Assembly: GCF_020880815.1 (NCBI RefSeq)
Contig: NZ_JAJITD010000022.1
Coordinates: 1-64,000, forward strand
Origin: Paraburkholderia sejongensis
Lineage (GTDB): Bacteria; Pseudomonadota; Gammaproteobacteria; Burkholderiales; Burkholderiaceae
Length of the DNA: 64,000 nt
Reading direction: 5' to 3'
Made by a program: the position numbers and the translations under genes. Below the pieces are notes generated by a model. That model made no database searches, was not told the DNA's origin, and worked only from the letters and a program-made list of their open reading frames with translations. Positions 16,708 through 23,843 of the stretch are shown piece after piece; positions within the stretch are counted from its first letter, which is position 1; every line of letters begins with the position of its first letter.

Positions 16708-17157
16708 TTATTCGAGCGCCGTCACCGCGCCCGCGAGCCGCTCGCGCGACTGGGCCTTCACATCGCTCCATGCACTCGCATCGCCGCTTGCCGCTGTTTG
16801 CAACGCATGTTCGAACACCCGGGCGCGTTCGGCGTCGGCAATCAGCCGCTTCTTGATCGGCGAGCGGCCGGCCGACGCGAAGCCCATGATTTTTTCGTAT
16901 TCACGCGGCCGCGCGCGCCGGAAGCGGTTGAAAAAGTCGTCGGCCGGCAGCCCGTTATCGAGGCTCATCAGGCAGCCGTAGTCGAGCGTCGCGCAGTCGC
17001 TCAGCAGGCGCACGGCTTCGTCCAGCGCCCGGTAACGGCTCTGCAACGGTTCAGTCCGGCCGAACAACGCATGCAGTTCCTTATAGCGCACCAGCTTGCG
17101 GCGCCGCGCGGCGCGTAACAGCATGGCGGCGATCTCCGTGGTCCTGTCCATAGTCAT
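16708..17157 (-). CDS. Hypothetical protein, 149 aa, helical
   Basis: The start ATG at 17155-17157 (M-T-M-D-R-T-T-E-I-A-A-M) has AAGGA seven bases upstream and leaves a 10-bp gap after the secreted-peptide gene at 17168, so the two may be one operon. The protein is rich in Arg, Ala and Leu and predicted mostly helical (MLLRAARRRKLVRYKELHALFG, then a run of helices). It has no signal peptide, membrane helix or catalytic motif I recognise. The first ~60 residues could form a small winged-helix domain, but that is a guess. Confidence 0.65.
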   Translation of the reverse strand: MTMDRTTEIAAMLLRAARRRKLVRYKELHALFGRTEPLQSRYRALDEAVRLLSDCATLDYGCLMSLDNGLPADDFFNRFRRARPREYEKIMGFASAGRSPIKKRLIADAERARVFEHALQTAASGDASAWSDVKAQSRERLAGAVTALE

Positions 17158-17167
17158 GTCGTCGTCC

Positions 17168-17389
17168 TTACCGTGCAATCGCGGCGTCGATCAGAGGTCC
17201 ACCCAGAACGCCGGGGTGGCCGTCGCCTGATATCGGTTCGGGCGGAACGCTGCCGGCGACCGGCTGCACGCTGGTACGAGCCAGTGGACGCCCGAGCACA
17301 CCTTCGGTTGCATTCGCTTCGCGGCTACCGGGCACCGTCAACGCGCAGGCGGCCAACGCAACACTAAACGAAAGGTTAATCCGGCGCAT
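17168..17389 (-). CDS. Small secreted protein, 73 aa, with an internal repeat
   Basis: From ATG 17387-17389 the protein is MRRINLSFSVALAACALTV..., a signal peptide (about residues 1-28, cleavage near A-N-A-T). The mature part of ~45 residues contains two similar blocks, T-E-G-V-L-G-R-P-L-A and H-P-G-V-L-G-G-P-L-I, separated by a Pro/Ser-rich linker. The upstream ribosome site is weak (GCGGG). It lies 10 bp before the helical protein at 16708. It is exported to the periplasm or beyond; function unknown. Confidence 0.6.
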   Translation of the reverse strand: MRRINLSFSVALAACALTVPGSREANATEGVLGRPLARTSVQPVAGSVPPEPISGDGHPGVLGGPLIDAAIAR

Positions 17390-17940
17390 ATTCCCGCTGC
17401 CATGCCGGATGAATATCTGGACCATCGATAATCCCGCCAAAAAAGCCCTTGGAAAATGCTTCCCCATGTCTCGCCCTTTTTTGCAAATCGATCGGCAATA
17501 CGATGTCCCGCATCGCACAATGCATTCGAGAAAACATTCGCTAAGCGGAAACCACGCTTTGAAACGAGATGAGACTGGGAGATGCCGCCCTGTCCGAAAA
17601 CCGCCGGACCAAAGCGGGCTACGCGAAACGGCGGTACTGAAGCGTTCGCGTCGCGCGAAATGGGACAAATGTTTAAATCAGCGAAATAAGGTTAGCAAAC
17701 GTCAAATGCAACTGCAAGAGGATTTTTAAGGTTCTAGTAAGGAACCCTGATATTGGTACTGATTTACCAACGACTTACCAACCGCTTATCTGTCGTCTAT
17801 GAAATTGAAAGCCCGATTGATTTTTAATTTTCCGGACACAACAGGTTATTTTTCGATTATCTGTAAGTTATGCAGCGTGTCGCTGCGAACGGTTGTAATT
17901 ACCTGTTTTGCGTGCGCGAACCTAACGATGGAGTTGTGCG
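17390..17940. other. Intergenic region, AT-rich in its right half
   Basis: About 550 bp between divergent genes. The stretch 17660-17880 is notably AT-rich and includes short direct repeats (TTACCAAC around 17765-17780) and a small hairpin, GCAGCG-TGT-CGCTGC, near 17872. It likely holds promoters for both neighbours; no gene was supported. Confidence 0.5.
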
Positions 17941-18345
17941 ATGGCCCGATCCAATGACGATTTGCCCACCATTGCACGGCGCGTCGCGGCCGGACAGAAG
18001 CTGCTCGACGGCGTGCCGGCCGCGCAAATCGCCAGCGAGATGGGCATGTCGAAGGCCACCGTCGAGCGCTACCGGCGGCTGCTCGAACAGGGTGGCCTCG
18101 ACGCGCTCAGAAGCATCAGCGTCGGAGGCCGTCATTCCGCGCTCGCGGCAGCAGACCTGAACTGGCTTGCGGAGGCACTGAAAGGCTCGCCGCGCGAGCA
18201 CGGCTTCGACGCCGACGGCTGGAGCAATACACGCGTGCGCGAACTGATCAGGCGGCAGTTCGGTATTTCGTATTCCCGAGTATATGTGTGGCAGCTGGCG
18301 ACGCGCCTCGGTGTCTCGCACCGGCTCGGCCGGCATGGGCCGTGA
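17941..18345 (+). CDS. Orphan helix-turn-helix protein, IS630 transposase N-domain type, 134 aa
   Basis: Starts MARSNDDLPTIARRVAAGQK with TGGAG seven bases upstream. It has a Homeodomain-like HTH (AAQIASEMGMSKATVERYRRL, residues ~28-48). A winged helix follows that resembles the DNA-binding half of IS630/ISL3 transposases (NTRVRELIRRQFGISYSRVY, then WQLATRLGVSHRLG). The DDE catalytic domain is absent and no remnant lies downstream, so it is either a domesticated regulator or a truncated transposase. Its clean start and stop favour a functional regulator. Confidence 0.75.
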   Translation: MARSNDDLPTIARRVAAGQKLLDGVPAAQIASEMGMSKATVERYRRLLEQGGLDALRSISVGGRHSALAAADLNWLAEALKGSPREHGFDADGWSNTRVRELIRRQFGISYSRVYVWQLATRLGVSHRLGRHGP

Positions 18346-18387
18346 CGCGGCCCGACCGCCGCGCTAACTTGCGCGGGCGCGCCGCGC

Positions 18388-18427
18388 TTTACGTCCTTCA
18401 CGTCCTTTACGCCCTTTGCGTCCGTTA
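18388..18427. repeat. Degenerate 9-bp tandem repeat (TTTACGTCC-like)
   Basis: Four to five units TTTACGTCC, TTCACGTCC, TTTACGCCC, TTTGCGTCC and a partial GTTACGC run into the stop codon of the minus-strand gene at 18425. Confidence 0.8.
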
Positions 18428-19408
18428 CGCGCTGGCCCCCGGCTTCGGCTGAAACTGCGGCGCCAGCTCCGCTTCCGACCATTCGAACGGCAGCACGCCG
18501 CGACTGCGCCGCACCTCGCTCACATGAAAGCGCACCAGCCGCTGCGCTCCCGCGAACGCGGCCAGTTCTTCACCGTCCCAGACGATTTCCGCGCGCACCG
18601 CCAGATACAGCAGGTCGCCGCTGGCGAAGTCGATGAACAGCAGACCGGCGCGCGGGTCGTGCACGAGGTTGCCGATCGTGTTGAACAAACGATTGCCGCT
18701 GTAGTCGGGCGTGGTCAGCGTGTGGACGTCGTCGACGCGCACGAAGCCCGGTGCGCCGCCGCGATGCGATACGTCGACGCCGCGCGCCAGTTGCGCCGCG
18801 TCGCTCAGATTCGCGCTGGCAATAAAGAACGTATCGGCGCGCGCCAGCAGCGCGCGGTCGGCGTCGCTCAACTGCGCGGCGATTTCCGCTGGGTTGCCCT
18901 GCTCGGCCGCGGCCCGCTCGATGAAAACCGGCGTGCGGCTCTGGATGTACTTCGGGCAATTGCCGAAGCTCTGCATCACCTCGATCCGCAGGCTGCCGCG
19001 TTGCGCCGACCTGACGATACCGTTCACGCGATTGCGCCGGCGGGTGCGCGGCTCGATCCCGAGCGCGCCGAGCAGCGCGCCTTCGTGCCAGTGGCCGGCG
19101 AGCGGATCGCCGGCCAATTCGCCGCCGTCGATGCGTAGCGTCTTTGCATCCGGCGACGACACGAACCCCGGCTGCGCCGCGCGCAGCGTCGCCCACGGCT
19201 GGCCGTGCGCGTCGACGCCGCCGAGCACGATAAACGGTTGCGCGGCGAAGAACTCGCGATGCTGCTCGGGCATAAAGCGGCGAATCCCGCGACGCCCGCT
19301 CGCCTCGGCAACGCTGCGCACACCCGCGCGCTCCTGCGCGACCAGCTCGCCGGCATGAAACGGCGATGCGTCGATTCCCCAGCCATCCAGCGGCACGAAC
19401 CCGGACAT
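18425..19408 (-). CDS. Pyridoxamine 5'-phosphate oxidase-family flavin-binding protein
   Basis: 327 residues from ATG 19406-19408 (M-S-G-F-V-P-L-D-G-W), preceded by AGGAG. Two split-barrel FMN-binding regions are visible: an N-terminal one around FFAAQPFIVLGGVDAHGQPW (~55-75) and a C-terminal one with TLTTPDYSGNRLFNTIGNLV and DPRAGLLFIDF (~230-265). The family contains general FMN oxidoreductases, often fused to or next to ferredoxin or GST genes. Here a GST gene lies 30 bp upstream on the same strand, so the pair is probably co-transcribed, suggesting a redox or detoxification role. Confidence 0.88.
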   Translation of the reverse strand: MSGFVPLDGWGIDASPFHAGELVAQERAGVRSVAEASGRRGIRRFMPEQHREFFAAQPFIVLGGVDAHGQPWATLRAAQPGFVSSPDAKTLRIDGGELAGDPLAGHWHEGALLGALGIEPRTRRRNRVNGIVRSAQRGSLRIEVMQSFGNCPKYIQSRTPVFIERAAAEQGNPAEIAAQLSDADRALLARADTFFIASANLSDAAQLARGVDVSHRGGAPGFVRVDDVHTLTTPDYSGNRLFNTIGNLVHDPRAGLLFIDFASGDLLYLAVRAEIVWDGEELAAFAGAQRLVRFHVSEVRRSRGVLPFEWSEAELAPQFQPKPGASA

Positions 19409-19438
19409 GATTGGACTCCTATGCAATGGCGGCCATGC

Positions 19439-20080
19439 TCACCCGGCGAGCAGGCCCGCCTTCGCCGACGGCATTGCAACAAAACGCGGCAACGCCTCGA
19501 CCCGGCGCAACCACGCACGAATATGCGGATACGGCTCCAGCGACACCCCGCCCTCCGGCGCGTGCGCAAGATAGGTATGCGCGGCGATGTCCGCAATCGT
19601 CACCTGCGCGCCGGCCACGAACGGCTTGCCGGCCAGTTCCCGGTCGATCACGTCGAACAGCTTTACCGCGATCTGCTTCGCTCGCTCGTGATCGAGCGGC
19701 GCGCCGAACACCGTCACGAGCCGAGCCGCGCACGGCCCGTAGGCGATCTGCCCGGCCGCCAGCGACAGCCAGCGCTGCACCGCGGCGGCGCCGGCCGGAT
19801 CGTCCGGCAGCCACGACGGCTCGCCGTAACGGCGCGCCAGATAGACCAGAATCGCGTTCGAATCGAACAGCGTCAGTTCGCCGTCCTGGATCGTCGGCAC
19901 CTGGCCGAACGGATTGAGTGCGAGGTACTCGGGCGTGCGGTTCTCGCCGGCCCGCATGTTCAGCTCGATCACTTCGAACGGCAGATCGAGCAGCGTCAGG
20001 AACAGCTTCACGCGATGACCGTGGCCGGACAGCAGCGTCGTGTACAGCCTGATCGGTTGGGCGGGTTTGGCGGCGGGCAT
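19439..20080 (-). CDS. Glutathione S-transferase
   Basis: 213 residues from ATG 20078-20080 with AGGAG six bases upstream (a GTG directly before it is an alternative). The N-terminal thioredoxin-fold domain begins IRLYTTLLSGHGHRVKLFL and contains NPFGQVPTIQDGELTLFDSNAILVYL split over ~58-85, with the cis-Pro and the glutathione gamma-Glu contact (DSNAI). The C-terminal helical domain has the conserved VTIADIAAHTYL. It conjugates or reduces electrophiles with glutathione in the cytoplasm. It is divergent from the LysR gene at 20225, which may control it, and upstream of the PNPOx-like gene. Confidence 0.9.
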   Translation of the reverse strand: MPAAKPAQPIRLYTTLLSGHGHRVKLFLTLLDLPFEVIELNMRAGENRTPEYLALNPFGQVPTIQDGELTLFDSNAILVYLARRYGEPSWLPDDPAGAAAVQRWLSLAAGQIAYGPCAARLVTVFGAPLDHERAKQIAVKLFDVIDRELAGKPFVAGAQVTIADIAAHTYLAHAPEGGVSLEPYPHIRAWLRRVEALPRFVAMPSAKAGLLAG

Positions 20081-20224
20081 CACGGGCTCCTGACGAAAAA
20101 GGGAGAAGGCGGAGAAAACGCAGGCAAGTATGTTGAAGCGCTACCGCGAGCATAGGCATAGGCACGCTTGCGCGGAAGCCCGATAATCCGGGAAACACAG
20201 TGAAGCGAAGATGGACAATCGATC

Positions 20225-21160
20225 ATGGCCGATGTGCGCAACGTCAATCTGAACCGCCTCGCGATCTTCGTCGCGGTGATCGACGCGGGTTCGCTGAGCG
20301 CCGCGGCCGCCCGGCTCGGTCTCGCGAAGACGATGGTCAGCACCCATATGCAGCGGCTCGAAGCGGAGGTCGGCGCGAGCCTGCTGGTGCGCACCACGCG
20401 CCGGCTCGGCGTGACCGAGGCCGGCCGCGCGTTATACGACGCGAGCGTGAAGATCCTGAGCACGGCCGAAGAAGCGCTGAACGCGCTCGGCGGCGGCACC
20501 GCGCCGCTGCGCGGCACGCTGCGTGTCAGCGCGCCGAACGATTACGGCGCGCGGGTGGTCGCGCCGGCGTTGGTCGATTTGCGCCGTCTGCATCCGCAAC
20601 TCGAGGTCGAACTGCTGATCAGCGACCGCTACGTCGATCTGATCGCCGACGGCATCGACGTGGCGATCCGGCTCGGCCGTCTCGCCGATTCCAACTATCG
20701 GGCGGTGAAGCTCGGCAGCTTCGTCAAGTGGCTGGTCGCGAGTCCCGGGTTCGTGCACAGCGCCCGATTGCCGCGCACGGTGGACGAACTGGCGGCGCTG
20801 CCGTACTGCGCGCTGTCGGTATTGCCGAAACCGTTGACGCTCGACTTGCGGCACGTGAACGGCGACACCGCCAGCGTGCGCTGCGCGGCCGCGCTGCTGG
20901 TCAATACCGCCGATGCGTGCCGCGCGGCGACGCTCGCCGGCGGCGGCATTGGTCTGCTGACCGACTTTTCGATCGCGGAGGACGTGGCCGCGGGCCGCTT
21001 GATCCGGCTGCTGCCCGACTGGTCGACTGCGCCGGCGAGCATCCAGGCGGTGTTTCCCCCGACCAGCCATCCGCCGGCGAAAGTGCGTGCGCTGATCGAC
21101 GCGCTCAAGCGCCGGCTCGCGGCGGATGCATCCGTTGCGTCGGTTGCCTCGATTGACTAA
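20225..21160 (+). CDS. LysR-family transcriptional regulator
   Basis: 311 residues. The N-terminal HTH is NLNRLAIFVAVIDAGSLSAA followed by RLGLAKTMVSTHMQRLEAE, and the effector domain starts near residue 95 (GTLRVSAPNDYGARVVAPAL). It belongs to the branch whose members often regulate a divergent oxidoreductase or GST. The divergent gene here is the GST at 19439-20080, 144 bp away, so that operon is the likely target. The inducer is unknown. Confidence 0.9.
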   Translation: MADVRNVNLNRLAIFVAVIDAGSLSAAAARLGLAKTMVSTHMQRLEAEVGASLLVRTTRRLGVTEAGRALYDASVKILSTAEEALNALGGGTAPLRGTLRVSAPNDYGARVVAPALVDLRRLHPQLEVELLISDRYVDLIADGIDVAIRLGRLADSNYRAVKLGSFVKWLVASPGFVHSARLPRTVDELAALPYCALSVLPKPLTLDLRHVNGDTASVRCAAALLVNTADACRAATLAGGGIGLLTDFSIAEDVAAGRLIRLLPDWSTAPASIQAVFPPTSHPPAKVRALIDALKRRLAADASVASVASID

Positions 21161-21284
21161 ATACGGATTCCGAACCGGCGTAAGCCGTACGCGGCGCGCC
21201 ATCCGGCTCTGACGTTCCCGTTCCAGCGCGATGGCGGTTAGCTTCTAGCCGCGCAATCGGCCGTTTTGCTCTACTGCGATAAAG

Positions 21285-21305
21285 CGCGCCGTGCCCCACG
21301 GCGCG
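21285..21305 (+). other. Hairpin in the purU leader
   Basis: CGCGCCGT-GCCCC-ACGGCGCG, perfect 8-bp arms, about 25 bp upstream of the purU ATG. It is too small for a known riboswitch but could affect leader folding, or end transcription from upstream together with the TTAT that follows. Confidence 0.5.
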
Positions 21306-21330
21306 GCGTTATCGACCCTGTGGAGAAACC

Positions 21331-22206
21331 ATGTCCGCCCTTCCCCGTCCCGCTCAACTGGTTCTCACCGTCGCGTGTCCGAGCGCGGCGGGCCAGGTGG
21401 CCGCCGTCGTCGGTTTTCTCGACCGCCATCATTGCTACGTCGACGAACTGACCGTGTTCGACGACGAACTCAGCGAGCGCTTTTTTGTGCGCTGCGTGTT
21501 TCATCGAGTAGACAGCGACGACGCGTTGCGGGTCGCCGCGCTGAAGCAGGAATTCGCGCCGATCGCGGAGCGCTTCCGGATGACGTGGGCGATCCACGAT
21601 CTCGCGAGCCGACCGAAGGTGATGATCATGGTGTCGAAGCTCGAACACTGTCTGGCCGATCTGCTGTTTCGCTGGCGGATGGGCGAGCTGAAGATGGACA
21701 TCGTCGGCATCGGCTCGAACCATCGCGATCTCGAACCGCTCGTGCGCCAGCACGCTCTGCCGTTCCATCATCTGCCGATCACCGCCGACACCAAGCCGCA
21801 GCAGGAAGCGCAACTGCTCGAACTGTTCGATAACTCCGGCGCGGAGCTGCTGATTCTCGCGCGCTACATGCAGATCCTGTCGGCCGAAACGAGCCGCGCG
21901 CTCGCCGCGCGAGCGATCAATATCCATCATTCGTTCCTGCCCGGCTTCAAAGGCGCGAAGCCGTATCACCAGGCGCATGCGCGCGGCGTCAAACTGATCG
22001 GCGCGACCGCGCACTTCGTCACCGACGATCTCGACGAAGGTCCGATCATCGAGCAGGAAGTCGAGCGCGTCGATCATTCGTATAGCCCCGAACGTTTGCT
22101 GACGACCGGGCGCGATGTCGAATGCATCACACTTGCGCGGGCGGTCAAGGCGTTCGTCGAGCGGCGCGTATTCATCAACGGCGATCGCACCGTGGTGTTG
22201 CGCTGA
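21331..22206 (+). CDS. purU: Formyltetrahydrofolate deformylase
   Basis: Hydrolyses 10-formyl-tetrahydrofolate to formate and tetrahydrofolate. 291 residues with GGAG before the ATG. An ACT domain (residues ~8-85) is followed by the formyltransferase-type domain with INIHHSFLPGFKGAKPYHQA and TDDLDEGPI, which supply the catalytic Asn, His and Asp. In pseudomonads purU belongs to the sarcosine/glycine-betaine regulon, where demethylation loads folate with one-carbon units. Here it lies next to, but opposite in strand from, the glycine-betaine catabolic cluster, which supports the same role. Confidence 0.95.
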   Translation: MSALPRPAQLVLTVACPSAAGQVAAVVGFLDRHHCYVDELTVFDDELSERFFVRCVFHRVDSDDALRVAALKQEFAPIAERFRMTWAIHDLASRPKVMIMVSKLEHCLADLLFRWRMGELKMDIVGIGSNHRDLEPLVRQHALPFHHLPITADTKPQQEAQLLELFDNSGAELLILARYMQILSAETSRALAARAINIHHSFLPGFKGAKPYHQAHARGVKLIGATAHFVTDDLDEGPIIEQEVERVDHSYSPERLLTTGRDVECITLARAVKAFVERRVFINGDRTVVLR

Positions 22207-22649
22207 CGGCGACTGCCAGCTTGATGACCAGTTTCATGAAAACTCGCGGCGCGCGTCGCGCTGACACGCCACGCGGCCGCGCCGCCAACCACGTCCGCCC
22301 TGCCTTTGTCCCCGCCTCTGCCCGCCAAGGGCAGCTCCCGCCGAACGATCTGCGCGAATTCCATGCGGACGGATGGCGCGAGGCCACATTGTGCGGCGAG
22401 GCGCCGAGCAACTTCGCGTCGTTTTTGCGGGTGTGCTGTCTGCGCTATCTGTCGTTACAGACCGCAAAGGACGAGGCGTCGGCGAGCGCGGCGGTGTCGT
22501 GCAGCGATTTGCGGCCGAGGATATTGAAGACGGTGCGAAGGGGCGGTTCACAGCGACGAGGCTTATCGCGGCGCGGTGTGAAGCGGCGGGTTCGCGCCGG
22601 CCGCTTCGAAGCAGACGGCGCAACGCGGCCGGTTTGCGGTAGTCAACGT

Positions 22650-22684
22650 AGCGGGCGGCGCCCTTCCCCGCGGCGCCGCCCGCT
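22650..22684. terminator. 13-bp GC-rich hairpin between convergent genes
   Basis: AGCGGGCGGCGCC (22650-22662) pairs perfectly with GGCGCCGCCCGCT (22672-22684), loop of 9. It lies 66 bp past the stop of the minus-strand binding-protein gene and is followed on the plus strand by T-rich repeats. It probably terminates transcription from both sides, though no pure T-tract is present. Confidence 0.6.
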
Positions 22685-22687
22685 GTT

Positions 22688-22713
22688 CGTTTGCCGTTTT
22701 CGTTTGCCGTTTT
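22688..22713. repeat. Two tandem copies of CGTTTGCCGTTTT
   Basis: Exact 13-bp duplicates at 22688-22700 and 22701-22713. A related TTTGCCG run occurs on the other side of the binding-protein gene (23642-23676). Confidence 0.8.
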
Positions 22714-22750
22714 CAACTCACCACTCACCAGTCGCGGCAAGCTCGACGAC

Positions 22751-23608
22751 TCATTTCACCCAGCTATCCACCCGGTCCGAATGCGCGCTGATCCACTGGT
22801 CGGCGGCCGCCGGCGGCTTCTGGCCGTTCTGCGTGGCCAGCATCACGGCATCGATCTCGCCCGGCTGCCACTGAAACTTCTTCAGAAACGCGACGACTGT
22901 CGGCGCCTTCTTCTCGAGTTCCGGATTGATCACGCTATCCACATGCTCCGCGTCGCCAAACACCTTCTTCGGGTCGTCGAGGAATTTCAGCTTGTACTTC
23001 GCGAACATCCAGTGCGGCTTCCAGCCGGTCACGATGATCGGCTTGCTGGCCGCTTCCGAGCGCGCCAGTTCGGCGGTCATCGCGCTGCCGGAACTCGGCA
23101 TCAGCTGATAGTCGAGGCCATACGCCTTGATCGCCTCGCTGGTTTTCTGCATTACGCCCGCGCCCGCATCGATGCCGACAATGCGCGCGCCGAACTCCGC
23201 CTTCTTCGCCTGCAGATCGCCGACGCTCTTCACGTCGACATTGTCCGGCACGATCAGGCCGATCTTCGCATCGTTGAAGTTCGGGCCGAGGTCGACCACC
23301 TTGTCCTTGAAGTTGTTCCAGTACGCGCCGTGCGTGACCGGCAGCCACGCGGACAACGTCGCGTCGAGGTCGCCGCGCGCCACGCCCTGCCACATCACGC
23401 CGGCCGCGACCGGCACCAGTTGCACCGGATAGCCGAGGCGTTTTTCGATCACCTGCGCGGCCACGTTCGAGGTCGCGACGCTGTCGTCCCAGCCCTCCAC
23501 GTAGCCGATCTTGATGGTCGGCTTCGAATCCGCCGACACGCTCACGCTGGCCGCCGCGAGCAGTGCGCCGAGCGCGCTCGCCACTACGATTTTTCCGATC
23601 AGTCTCAT
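22751..23608 (-). CDS. Glycine betaine/choline ABC transporter substrate-binding protein (OpuAC family)
   Basis: Periplasmic receptor of 285 residues from ATG 23606-23608 (M-R-L-I-G-K-I-V), with AGGAG upstream. A signal peptide ends around SVSADS (~residue 26). The OpuAC fold is clear: KIGYVEGWDDSVATSNVAA near the mature N-terminus, WQGVARGDLDATLSAWLPVT, and IIVTGWKPHWMFAKY. The spaced Trp residues are those that cage quaternary ammonium groups in this family. It is last in the minus-strand run dipeptidase-dgcAB-etfAB-gbcAB. It has no ATPase or permease beside it and probably feeds the CbcV/CbcW-like pair at 50346-52416. Confidence 0.9.
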   Translation of the reverse strand: MRLIGKIVVASALGALLAAASVSVSADSKPTIKIGYVEGWDDSVATSNVAAQVIEKRLGYPVQLVPVAAGVMWQGVARGDLDATLSAWLPVTHGAYWNNFKDKVVDLGPNFNDAKIGLIVPDNVDVKSVGDLQAKKAEFGARIVGIDAGAGVMQKTSEAIKAYGLDYQLMPSSGSAMTAELARSEAASKPIIVTGWKPHWMFAKYKLKFLDDPKKVFGDAEHVDSVINPELEKKAPTVVAFLKKFQWQPGEIDAVMLATQNGQKPPAAADQWISAHSDRVDSWVK

Positions 23609-23641
23609 CGTCGCTTCTCCTGTCACCCGTTTACCTGTCTG

Positions 23642-23676
23642 GCCGAATGCCGAATGCCGTTTGCCGTTTGCCGCTT
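23642..23676. repeat. Five tandem 7-bp units (GCCGAAT/GCCGTTT)
   Basis: GCCGAAT twice, GCCGTTT twice and GCCGCTT once, in direct succession in the gap upstream of the binding-protein gene. Confidence 0.8.
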
Positions 23677-23843
23677 ACCTTTTTCCGCTGCGCCGGTCGC
23701 CGCGTCGGCGGGCTAACCGGTGCCCGTTTATTTAGAATCGCCAACCAGAATTGCCGGGTAGCGTCGTTTTACGACATCGAGTTGTCCGCACGCGACTTGC
23801 ATACGGAGTCCACGCAGATTCGCCGTTGTTGTGTTGTTCCTGA

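Larger units (their letters stand above)
22207..22750. other. Intergenic region between convergent genes, with a strong hairpin and tandem repeat
   Basis: About 540 bp between purU and the binding-protein gene (convergent). It contains the hairpin at 22650-22684 and two exact copies of CGTTTGCCGTTTT (22688-22713). Short frames on both strands look non-coding. Confidence 0.5.

Noticed and set aside
21241..21330. Possible glycine or folate riboswitch before purU
   Set aside because: Only one simple 8-bp hairpin is visible in a short leader; conserved riboswitch cores are absent.
22122..22740. Several overlapping frames downstream of purU
   Set aside because: They are Arg-rich, lack start signals, and overlap each other on both strands; treated as non-coding.
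22688..23676. Possible CRISPR-like or phage repeats around the binding-protein gene
   Set aside because: Units are 7-13 bp, directly adjacent with no spacers, and not repeated at regular 60-70-bp intervals.
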